Origin: Providencia sp. R33
GTDB taxonomy: Bacteria; Pseudomonadota; Gammaproteobacteria; Enterobacterales; Enterobacteriaceae
Reading direction: 5' to 3'
DNA: 64,000 nt
Assembly (NCBI RefSeq): GCF_019343475.1
Contig: NZ_CP072453.1
Span: 2,356,001 to 2,420,000, forward strand
How positions within the stretch are numbered: position 1 is the stretch's first letter; each line of letters opens with the position of its first letter. Below, in pieces: positions 18,135-25,825 of the stretch. The notes below the pieces were generated by a model. The model was not told where the DNA came from and did no database searches. It saw only the letters and a list, made by a program, of their open reading frames with translations. Position numbers and translations under genes: made by a program.

Positions 18135-18557
18135 CTATCTAAATAAAGGTAAATGACCAATAAGCTGAGTCACTGCCTTTTTATTTCCCACCAACCCAAT
18201 TCCCGCCAACTGAATATTTTTATATTCGTGTTCTGATAGTTTTTGCTGATACTCATCATAAGTTCGGCACGACTGCGCCAATAAACTAAAAGGTATGATA
18301 TAAATTTCACTTTCCTTTAATGCCGCCATTTCTATATCTTTAATATATTGTTCTGGTGATTTTAAAATCGGTAAAGGGGCATAAATTACTCCCGGATAAT
18401 GAATATTATCCGCACTGTTTAAATCCTTCCCCACCATATTGTTAACTTTGTTTCCTAAGCTCACACCAATCACACTAGCTGCATTCATAGCAAGCCCATT
18501 AGATAGTTCCTGATTAACCACGATAGCGCAGCGATGCTCAGCTGGATTAAATATCAT
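18135..18557 (-). CDS. DUF2000 family protein
   Basis: The 140-residue cytoplasmic protein matches the DUF2000 family as I recall it: an N-terminal strand (HRCAIVVNQELSNGLAMNAASVIGVSLG) and a C-terminal block (YKNIQLAGIGLVGNKKAVTQLIGHLPLFR). The fold of the family is related to peptidyl-tRNA hydrolase 2-type proteins; the biochemical function is unknown. It is divergent from an Lrp/AsnC regulator with 150 bases between starts, suggesting that regulator controls it, perhaps in amino-acid metabolism. It has no signal peptide or membrane segment. Confidence 0.75.
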   Translation of the reverse strand: MIFNPAEHRCAIVVNQELSNGLAMNAASVIGVSLGNKVNNMVGKDLNSADNIHYPGVIYAPLPILKSPEQYIKDIEMAALKESEIYIIPFSLLAQSCRTYDEYQQKLSEHEYKNIQLAGIGLVGNKKAVTQLIGHLPLFR

Positions 18558-18707
18558 TCCTGTCCCCTACTGTTTTTAATTATGTTCAATTTCCCAAATA
18601 TTATGGCATTTAAAGAAAGAAATAGGCTTTCTAACTCAGCTATGGCAAGCTTGTTATTCGGTAATTTTTTTCTCTATTTGGTAAAAAATAGGTAGGAATG
18701 TTCATTT

Positions 18708-19178
18708 ATGGTAATTGATAAGACAGAAATAAAAATCCTTTCACTCCTACAAGCGGATGCGCGGATCACCAATCATGAACTGGCTGAAAAAGTGGGCATG
18801 TCTGCCTCACCTTGCTGGCGGAGAGTAAAAAAACTTGAAGAAGATAATATTATTCAAGGTTATCGCGCGATCCTAAACCGCAAGAAAATTGGCTTAGGTG
18901 TCATGGTATTTGTGCGAGTGATTATTGATAGCGATAGCGAGGCAGAAGCGCAAAAATTTGAACAAGAAGTCAGTGAACTTGAAAATGTTGTCGCTTGTTA
19001 TAGCATTGGTGGCGATACCGACTTTTTATTACAAGTGGTTTCCCATGATTTAGATTCTTACGCCGATTTTGCGATGTCAGTCATTCGTAGATTACCCGGT
19101 ATTAAAGAGATGCAAAGTATGTTTGTATTAAAAGAAATCAAACCGCTTGATACTTATCCAATATCTATTTTTGAATAA
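18708..19178 (+). CDS. Lrp/AsnC-family transcriptional regulator
   Basis: The 156-residue product has an N-terminal helix-turn-helix (KILSLLQADARITNHELAEKVGMSASPCWRRVKKLEEDNII) and a C-terminal RAM/AsnC ligand-binding domain (VACYSIGGDTDFLLQVVSHDLDSYADF). It is a paralogue of Lrp, which is encoded separately at 29964-30458. Such local regulators typically control the divergent gene in response to an amino acid; here that is the DUF2000 gene. The ATG at 18708 follows GGTAGGAATG, a good ribosome-binding site. Confidence 0.93.
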   Translation: MVIDKTEIKILSLLQADARITNHELAEKVGMSASPCWRRVKKLEEDNIIQGYRAILNRKKIGLGVMVFVRVIIDSDSEAEAQKFEQEVSELENVVACYSIGGDTDFLLQVVSHDLDSYADFAMSVIRRLPGIKEMQSMFVLKEIKPLDTYPISIFE

Positions 19179-19537
19179 CTTATCGAAGTTTACCTTATTC
19201 TTTACAATGGTTATTAGTTATATTTTATTCCACAAAACAACCATTCTCTAGAAATAACCATCCTATTTAAAGTAAAAACAACCCTATATCCAACCAATAA
19301 ATACCAGTTTTAACAGTCTATAAATTCAAGATAAAGTGAGTAATTACTTTATTACCCTAAAAAATAGTTTATTAAGAAAAAATTAATCAAAAATACCTTA
19401 CCAGAATAGTCTGCTTTATAATGTATTAACTTATCTGCATACTACAGCCGATAAAGTAAAAGAGTACATATAAACTCACAGACTTTTTTATAATAATTAT
19501 TGCTAATTCACTACAAAAAATAGGTTCCTTTTTTATC
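19179..19537. other. AT-rich intergenic region upstream of the BPSS1780-type gene
   Basis: About 360 bases without an ORF. A TATAAT hexamer occurs at 19417-19422 but has no well-spaced -35 element. Nothing else was recognised. Confidence 0.5.
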
Positions 19538-20344
19538 ATGAATAATGAAAACTTCAGTGCAGATAACAACCCTGCACCTACAATTAACGCTCAAACTCAA
19601 GTTGATACTTTTGTTTTTCACGCTGAGCCTCGCGCTGTTGATGCAGGTGAAGGTGTAAACTGGATCAGCCAATCATGGTCACTGGTTAAAGAAAAACTGG
19701 GCATGTGGATCTTAATCAATATCGTATTATTTGCATTGATTCTGATTATCTCCATGATCCCATTCTTAAACTTACTAATCACCTTTATTACCCCAATTTT
19801 TGTTGGTGGCATCATCGCTATCAGCGAAAACCAGCGTAAAACTGGCCAAGCAGAAATTGGTTTATTATTCGCAGGTTTCCAAAATAAATTCGGTGCACTG
19901 TTTGCTGTTGGTGCCATTAACTTTGCTGCAAACTTAGTCGGTATGATCATCGCCTTTATCATTGGCGGTTCTGCGATGTTTGGCTTATTAATGGAAAGCA
20001 ACCAATACGGCTCACCATCTGATGCGGCGATTTTAGCATCTTCAGGTTCATTCTTCTTCGCTATCATTGTGATGGCAGTTGCGGGCTTAGTGGGTACAGC
20101 GTTAACTTGGTTTGCTCCTGCTCTAGTCATGAACCACGATTTCACTGTTGGTGCTGCAATTTCAGCTAGCCTGCAAGCGGTTAAGAAAAATATCCTACCA
20201 GGTATCTTGTTCTTTATCGTTCTGTCTATCTTAATGATTATCTCTGTGATCCCATTAGGCTTAGGCTTATTAGTTTCTATGCCTATTATGTATGTTTGCT
20301 ATTACAGCAGCTACCGCAGCCTATTTTTCTCACAAGTAAAATAA
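19538..20344 (+). CDS. BPSS1780-family multi-pass membrane protein
   Basis: The 268-residue protein has a short polar N-terminus, then the family signature (GEGVNWISQSWSLVKEKLGMWILINI) and about six hydrophobic segments between residues 65 and 255. Related proteins are described only as BPSS1780 family or glycerophosphodiesterase-membrane-domain-like; the function is unknown. The central ENQRKTGQAEIGLLFAGFQNKFG block is the other conserved part. It stands alone with its own terminator. Confidence 0.8.
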   Translation: MNNENFSADNNPAPTINAQTQVDTFVFHAEPRAVDAGEGVNWISQSWSLVKEKLGMWILINIVLFALILIISMIPFLNLLITFITPIFVGGIIAISENQRKTGQAEIGLLFAGFQNKFGALFAVGAINFAANLVGMIIAFIIGGSAMFGLLMESNQYGSPSDAAILASSGSFFFAIIVMAVAGLVGTALTWFAPALVMNHDFTVGAAISASLQAVKKNILPGILFFIVLSILMIISVIPLGLGLLVSMPIMYVCYYSSYRSLFFSQVK

Positions 20345-20372
20345 GCAGTAAAACGAAATAGATTATATTTTG

Positions 20373-20399
20373 AAAAGGAAAGCTTAGCTTTCCTTTTTT
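20373..20399 (+). terminator. Terminator after the BPSS1780-type gene
   Basis: Eleven-base arms AAAAGGAAAGC (20373-20383) and GCTTTCCTTTT (20387-20397) with a 3-base loop and a T run. Confidence 0.9.
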
Positions 20400-20467
20400 A
20401 TTATCACACATCCAAGTTCTTCTTTACGCTACAATGATTTTATCAACCTAAATTGAGCTTATCTGCC

Positions 20468-21361
20468 ATGCACTTTGATATAACGGATCTACAGTTGTGT
20501 GTAAATATCGCCAATGCAGGCAGCATCACTGGTGGCGCAAGTTTAACGCACATTACGCTGCAATCTGCCAGCGAACGAGTTAGAGGCCTTGAAAGTGAGC
20601 TTGGTACCCCCTTATTTATCCGTTCGACCAGAGGTGTTTCTTTATCCAATGCTGGCATTGCTTTTATTGAGCACGCTAATGGCATTTTGCAACGTATTGA
20701 TTTAATGAAAGATGAAATGCGCCAATATAGCCAAGGGCTACGTGGACATATCAATCTTTTATGTAATGCTTCTGCTCAAATGGAGTTTTTACCTGAACGC
20801 ATTGGCGCGTATTTACAGCAACAACCGAATATGTCGATATCCGTCAAAGAGATGCCAAGCCATGAAATTGTTACAACTATCAAAAATAAAATGGCCAATA
20901 TTGGGATCGTTGCAGACTCTACCGATTTATCAGGATTAGCATTTCGCCCTTTTTGTTCGGATGAACTGATTGTACTGGTTCATTATCATCACCCATTAAC
21001 AGATCAGCAGCATGTGTCATTCAATGATGTTATACATTCAGATTTTATTGGGTTATCTGAAGATAATTCATTACAAAAACATATTGATAACTATGCCAAG
21101 CAGCAAGGTTTTCGTTTGAACTATCGAGTTCGCCTTCCTACCCTTGATGCAGTTATGCAACTGGTAGCAAATGAAGTGGGCATTGCCATTATTCCCAAAC
21201 AGGCAGCACAACGCATTTTATCACCCCAAACAAAAATACTGATACTGACAGAAAAATGGGCACAACGAAAATTGGTTATTTGTGCCCGCGATTTTAATCT
21301 GCTTCCTGAATATACCAATGAATTTATTAACTTTTTAATTAATTGGCAAAATAAACCTTAA
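20468..21361 (+). CDS. LysR-family transcriptional regulator
   Basis: The 297-residue product has an N-terminal winged helix (MHFDITDLQLCVNIANAGSI, then SASERVRGLESELGTPLFIR) and a periplasmic-binding-protein-like effector domain. I chose the ATG at 20468 over an upstream in-frame TTG at 20453 because MHFDITDLQL is the usual opening of this LysR subgroup. The target is unknown. The gene does not diverge from any neighbour; it converges on the TSUP transporter gene, and the two overlap by four bases at their stop codons. Confidence 0.92.
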   Translation: MHFDITDLQLCVNIANAGSITGGASLTHITLQSASERVRGLESELGTPLFIRSTRGVSLSNAGIAFIEHANGILQRIDLMKDEMRQYSQGLRGHINLLCNASAQMEFLPERIGAYLQQQPNMSISVKEMPSHEIVTTIKNKMANIGIVADSTDLSGLAFRPFCSDELIVLVHYHHPLTDQQHVSFNDVIHSDFIGLSEDNSLQKHIDNYAKQQGFRLNYRVRLPTLDAVMQLVANEVGIAIIPKQAAQRILSPQTKILILTEKWAQRKLVICARDFNLLPEYTNEFINFLINWQNKP

Positions 21362-22077
21362 GGTTTTATCGCCATATACATGCCCAAAAGCACCAATCCA
21401 CTAAAAAAGCAGCGGCGAAATACGCTTTCATTCATAATTTTGCGCAGGTATTGCCCTAAATACATCCCAATCAATGCAGGGAGTAATGCGATAAAAGACA
21501 AACCATAATCGATATACTCTTGTTGACCACTATTCCAAAGTTTAATTGCCAAGGCGAGCGTCGATACGGTGAAGGCTAAGCCAAGCGACTGTATTAATTC
21601 ATCTTTATTTAGTTTTAGTGTTTGCAAATAAGGCACAGCGGGAATAACAAAAACGCCGGTTGCAGCGGTAATAACCCCGGTAAGGTAACCCACTATTGGT
21701 GAAAGCCAACGCTCAGATTTTCCGCTGGAAGGCATCTTTTTTGCCAATAACCCCCAAATACCATAAAGTACTAGCACGCAGCCTAATGCAGGCAATGTCC
21801 AAACTGAATTTTCAGTTAAAGAGGGCAAAAAACTCCATAATGTGCCAACAATTATTCCCGCCATCAATCCCCACAGACGTTTTATTAATGCGATAAATTG
21901 GGAACCAATAAGTAGTTGCCAAATGTTAGTCACTAAGGAAGGTATGATCAGTATACTTGCCGCAATCGCGGGCTCCATGGTCGTACTCAAAAGCCCCATC
22001 GCAATAGTTGGTAACCCTAGCCCAATCACACCTTTAATTATTCCAGCCAATAAAAAAACACCAATCATTATTTCCAT
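21358..22077 (-). CDS. TSUP (TauE/SafE) family membrane transporter
   Basis: The 239-residue inner-membrane protein has about eight hydrophobic segments in the two-repeat TSUP pattern: the first repeat opens with MIGVFLLAGIIKGVIGLGLPTIAMGLLS and the second with PIVGYLTGVITAATGVFVIPAVPYLQTLKL. Family members export sulfite, sulfoacetate or other organosulfonates and small anions. Nothing in the context fixes the substrate. Its stop codon overlaps the stop of the convergent LysR gene. Confidence 0.88.
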   Translation of the reverse strand: MEIMIGVFLLAGIIKGVIGLGLPTIAMGLLSTTMEPAIAASILIIPSLVTNIWQLLIGSQFIALIKRLWGLMAGIIVGTLWSFLPSLTENSVWTLPALGCVLVLYGIWGLLAKKMPSSGKSERWLSPIVGYLTGVITAATGVFVIPAVPYLQTLKLNKDELIQSLGLAFTVSTLALAIKLWNSGQQEYIDYGLSFIALLPALIGMYLGQYLRKIMNESVFRRCFFSGLVLLGMYMAIKP

Positions 22078-22202
22078 TTAATTTATCTCTCATACGTACG
22101 ATAGCTCACAGACTATCGATAGCTTAGAAGCATCACCATCAGGAATATATTTAGAGGGGGTTAGGTAAATATTGAGGAGGAGGATGGTTGTTTGATTTGG
22201 AT

Positions 22203-22237
22203 AAAAAAACCGCCAAGGTTACCCGAGGCGGTTTTTG
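22203..22237 (-). terminator. serS terminator
   Basis: Arms AAAACCGCC (22206-22214) and GGCGGTTTT (22227-22235) are flanked by A-runs on the left, giving a U-run on the minus-strand transcript; T-runs on the right make it bidirectional. Confidence 0.88.
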
Positions 22238-22260
22238 TGCATAAACTATATGGCGATTAA

Positions 22261-23553
22261 TTAGCCAATATATTCTAAGCCTTTCATATACGGACGTAAT
22301 ACTTCAGGTACTTCAATACGGCCATCAGCTAATTGGTAGTTTTCTAAAATTGCCACCAATGTACGACCTACTGCTAAGCCTGAGCCATTCAACGTGTGAA
22401 CAAGCTGGGTTTTCTTATCGCTCTTACCGCGGAAACGCGCTTGCATACGACGCGCTTGGAAATCCCACATGTTTGAACAAGAAGAGATTTCACGGTAGGT
22501 ATTTTGCGCTGGTAACCACACTTCTAAATCGTAAGTTTTACGTGAACCAAAACCGATATCACCAGTACATAAGATCACTTTACGGTATGGTAAGTTCAGT
22601 AATTGCAGAACTTTTTCAGCGTGCCCCGTTAGCTCCTCCAGTGCATCCATCGATTTTTCAGGATGAACAATTTGCACTAATTCAACTTTGTCGAACTGGT
22701 GCATACGGATAAGACCACGGGTATCACGGCCATAAGAACCTGCTTCTGAACGGAAACATGGCGTGTGAGCGGTCATTTTCAGAGGAAGTGCATCTTCATC
22801 TAAAATTTCATCACGAACCAAGTTAGTCACAGGCACTTCAGCAGTTGGGATCAACGCATAAGTGCTGCTATCGGCTTCTTCTTCCAGTGGTTTTGTGTGG
22901 AATAAGTCTTCGCCAAATTTCGGCAACTGGCCTGTACCATACAGCGTATCATGGTTAACTAAATACGGAACATACAGTTCTTGGTAACCATGCTGCTCAG
23001 TATGTAAATCCAGCATGAACTGGGCTAACGCACGGTGCATACGGGCAACTTGCCCTTTCATCACAACAAAGCGTGCACCAGTCAGTTTAACCGCAGCAGG
23101 GAAATCCAAACCGCCTGTTAATTCACCAAGACTAACGTGATCGCGAACTTCGAAATCATACTGGCGAGGCTCGCCCCAGCGCGCAACTTCGACGTTATCA
23201 GAGTCATCTCTGCCGTCAGGCACTTGGTCATCTGGAATATTCGGGATACTTAAAGCAATATCACGGATTTCTTGTTGCAGCTTGTCTAACTCTGCCTTCG
23301 CAGAATCCAATTTTTCGCCTAATTGGTTAACTTCCAGACGTAATGGCTCAATGTCTTCACCACGTGCTTTAGCCGCACCGATAGTTTTCGATCGCGAGTT
23401 ACGGTCTGCTTGCAGGGTTTCAGTTTCAACTTGTAAAACTTTGCGGCGTTCTTCGAGTTCACGCAGCTTTTCCACATCAAGGGTAAAACCCCTGCGAGCC
23501 AGTTTTTCAGCAACCGCGTCTAGCTCCGTACGCAGTAAATTGGGATCGAGCAT
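22261..23553 (-). CDS. serS: Seryl-tRNA synthetase
   Basis: The 430-residue product matches the E. coli length. An N-terminal tRNA-binding coiled coil spans about residues 25-105 (LRELEERRKVLQVETETLQ, GEKLDSAKAELDKLQQEIRD). The class II catalytic core has motif 2 (CFRSEAGSYGRDTRGLIRMHQF) and motif 3 (GSGLAVGRTLVAILENYQ). It charges tRNA-Ser and also serves selenocysteine and enterobactin pathways by supplying Ser-tRNA. rarA lies 108 bases upstream on the same strand, as in E. coli. Confidence 0.99.
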   Translation of the reverse strand: MLDPNLLRTELDAVAEKLARRGFTLDVEKLRELEERRKVLQVETETLQADRNSRSKTIGAAKARGEDIEPLRLEVNQLGEKLDSAKAELDKLQQEIRDIALSIPNIPDDQVPDGRDDSDNVEVARWGEPRQYDFEVRDHVSLGELTGGLDFPAAVKLTGARFVVMKGQVARMHRALAQFMLDLHTEQHGYQELYVPYLVNHDTLYGTGQLPKFGEDLFHTKPLEEEADSSTYALIPTAEVPVTNLVRDEILDEDALPLKMTAHTPCFRSEAGSYGRDTRGLIRMHQFDKVELVQIVHPEKSMDALEELTGHAEKVLQLLNLPYRKVILCTGDIGFGSRKTYDLEVWLPAQNTYREISSCSNMWDFQARRMQARFRGKSDKKTQLVHTLNGSGLAVGRTLVAILENYQLADGRIEVPEVLRPYMKGLEYIG

Positions 23554-23661
23554 GCTTATCCTGTGAGTATTGTGAGTAATAGATGATACTTTTGATGATG
23601 CATTCTAGCACCATCAATAAAGTAAAGTATTTCGCTATATAACCTTACCGCATTGCCCAGT

Positions 23662-25005
23662 TTAGCGGTAGCGTTTTGTGGTACTAATTTGATCCTGTTG
23701 GGCTAACCAGTCTAATTTTTCAGCAAATTTGCTTTCTAAGCCACGTTTTGTTGGGTAGTAATAACGGGTTGTTTGCATTGGTTCAGGAAAATAATTCTCA
23801 CCCGCTGCATAGGCATTAGGCTCATCATGGGCATAACGGTATTCTTTACCCGCTCCCATCTCTTTTAATAGTTTTGTTGGTGCGTTACGTAAGTGATCAG
23901 GAACATCATAATCAGGCTGCATTTGCGCATCTTTAATCGCGGCTTTGTATGCCGTGTAGACCGCATTACTTTTAGGTGCGCAAGCTAAATAAACAATGGC
24001 TTGAGCGATTGCGCGCTCCCCCTCCGCTGGCCCAACTCGTGTAAAGCAATCCCAAGCAGAAACCGCTACTTGCATTGCACGAGGATCGGCATTCCCGACA
24101 TCTTCGGAAGCAATGGCTAATAAACGGCGCGCCACATACAACGGATCGCCACCCGCTGTAATGATCCTTGCATACCAATACAGTGCAGCATCTGGTGCTG
24201 ATCCCCGAACTGATTTATGCAATGCAGAGATCAAATCGTAAAAACGATCGCCTTTGTTATCAAACCGCGCAGTACGTTCACCACTGACTTCTTTGAGTAA
24301 ATCCGCGGTTAAAAATCGCTGGCCTTGGCTATCGGCTTCAGCCATATCCGCCATCATTTCAAGTAAATTTAGCGATCGCCTTGCATCCCCATTAACAAGC
24401 TGCGCTATCATCTTGCGTGTACTATCTGGTAAGACAATATTTTGCCCACCAAGCCCACGAGATGCATCTGCCAGAGCTTGTAATAGCACTTGCTCAATAT
24501 CGTCCTCTTCTAAGGATTTGAGCAAATAGACTCTTGCACGGGATAACAGTGCTGAATTTAATTCAAATGAAGGGTTTTCAGTTGTCGCGCCAATAAAGGT
24601 GATCGTGCCATCTTCAATATGCGGTAAAAAAGCATCTTGTTGGCTTTTATTAAAACGATGAACTTCATCCACAAACAAAATCGTTCTGCGCCCTGCACTG
24701 CGGTTCTGACGTGCTTTTTCGATGGATTCGCGGATTTCTTTAATACCTGAAGTCACCGCTGAAATACGTTCAATATCCGCGTGGGCATAATGACCAATGA
24801 TTTCTGCCAACGTTGTTTTGCCTGTTCCCGGAGGCCCCCATAAAATCATGGAATGCAGATGCCCAGCCTTGATTGCTCTTGGTAAGGGTTTTCCTTCAGC
24901 CAGCAAGTGCCGTTGACCAATATATTGCTCAAGAGTTTCGGGCCGCATACGCGCCGCTAAAGGTTGAAATTCATTCTGCGAAAAGTCGAGAGACAGGTTA
25001 CCCAC
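23662..25005 (-). CDS. rarA: Replication-associated recombination protein A
   Basis: The 447-residue AAA+ ATPase of the RarA/MgsA/WRNIP1 family has Walker A at GPPGTGKTTLAE, Walker B at ILFVDEVHRFNKSQQD, a sensor (GATTENPSFELNSALLSR), and a C-terminal tetramerisation region (YWYARIITAGGDPLYVARRLL, ASEDVGNADPRAMQ). It acts at stalled replication forks. It lies between lolA and serS as in E. coli. Confidence 0.97.
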   Translation of the reverse strand: MGNLSLDFSQNEFQPLAARMRPETLEQYIGQRHLLAEGKPLPRAIKAGHLHSMILWGPPGTGKTTLAEIIGHYAHADIERISAVTSGIKEIRESIEKARQNRSAGRRTILFVDEVHRFNKSQQDAFLPHIEDGTITFIGATTENPSFELNSALLSRARVYLLKSLEEDDIEQVLLQALADASRGLGGQNIVLPDSTRKMIAQLVNGDARRSLNLLEMMADMAEADSQGQRFLTADLLKEVSGERTARFDNKGDRFYDLISALHKSVRGSAPDAALYWYARIITAGGDPLYVARRLLAIASEDVGNADPRAMQVAVSAWDCFTRVGPAEGERAIAQAIVYLACAPKSNAVYTAYKAAIKDAQMQPDYDVPDHLRNAPTKLLKEMGAGKEYRYAHDEPNAYAAGENYFPEPMQTTRYYYPTKRGLESKFAEKLDWLAQQDQISTTKRYR

Positions 25006-25098
25006 AATATCCTCTTTATTGCCGCTTAAAGCTAATGACTAACTCGCTAACCACCAGCAGAAAATACCGATGGTTAGCGATAAAAACAGGTTTAAGGC

Positions 25099-25719
25099 TT
25101 ATTTTGCACTTGAACGTTGATCGTCCAACGTCACGCCTTTCGGTACTGTAAACTTAAACTTACTGGCATCAACATAGCCATTTTTTTGCTGTTTTAGCTG
25201 ATAAGCGCTGGTTTGCCCATCTTGCTCAACCGCAGAGAATTTCTCAATAGTGCCTTCAGGCGAAACCGTGATCGAGAATTTTTTCAACGTGCCATTTGTT
25301 TGCTTAGGTTTAAGGTCAAATGTATTGCCCTGTTGAATGATTGAGTATTGCTTCCAATCTTTCGGGTCATTACGCGTGATCAATAAAAATGGCGTGTCTT
25401 GGGTCGCATCGGCTAAGTTTGTAACAGTCACTTGCTCAACAAATGGGTTATAAAACCATAAATTTTTACCGTCAGAAACTAACACGCTTTCATCAGGGGA
25501 TGTCATATTCCAGTTAAATAAATTAGGGCGCTCTAACCATAAATCACCGACGCCTTCTTGAACAAGATCACCCTCTGGGCTAGTTACCTTTTGTGAAAAA
25601 CTGGCTTGAAAACTATTGACCTTATTCAGTCGTGCTTGAAGGTCTTGACTCGCATCAGCCAGTACTTGGCCGATATGTAAACTGAAGGCTAATGCACCTA
25701 ACAACATCATTTTTTTCAT
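25099..25719 (-). CDS. lolA: Outer-membrane lipoprotein carrier LolA
   Basis: The 206-residue periplasmic chaperone has a signal peptide, probably cleaved after Ala22 (GQVLA before DASQDLQARL). It carries lipoproteins from LolCDE to LolB. Typical segments FQASFSQKVTSPEGD, GDLWLERPNLFNWNMTSPDE and LITRNDPKDWKQY are present. It is transcribed with rarA, 93 bases further on. Confidence 0.97.
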   Translation of the reverse strand: MKKMMLLGALAFSLHIGQVLADASQDLQARLNKVNSFQASFSQKVTSPEGDLVQEGVGDLWLERPNLFNWNMTSPDESVLVSDGKNLWFYNPFVEQVTVTNLADATQDTPFLLITRNDPKDWKQYSIIQQGNTFDLKPKQTNGTLKKFSITVSPEGTIEKFSAVEQDGQTSAYQLKQQKNGYVDASKFKFTVPKGVTLDDQRSSAK

Positions 25720-25825
25720 CGAACAAAGACCTTAATATGATTACCTTAAGAGGCGTGATGACGTTATACACCCCTTATATTGAACCCGCAATTAGCACAT
25801 TAAATTATTAATTTGCTATCCACTT

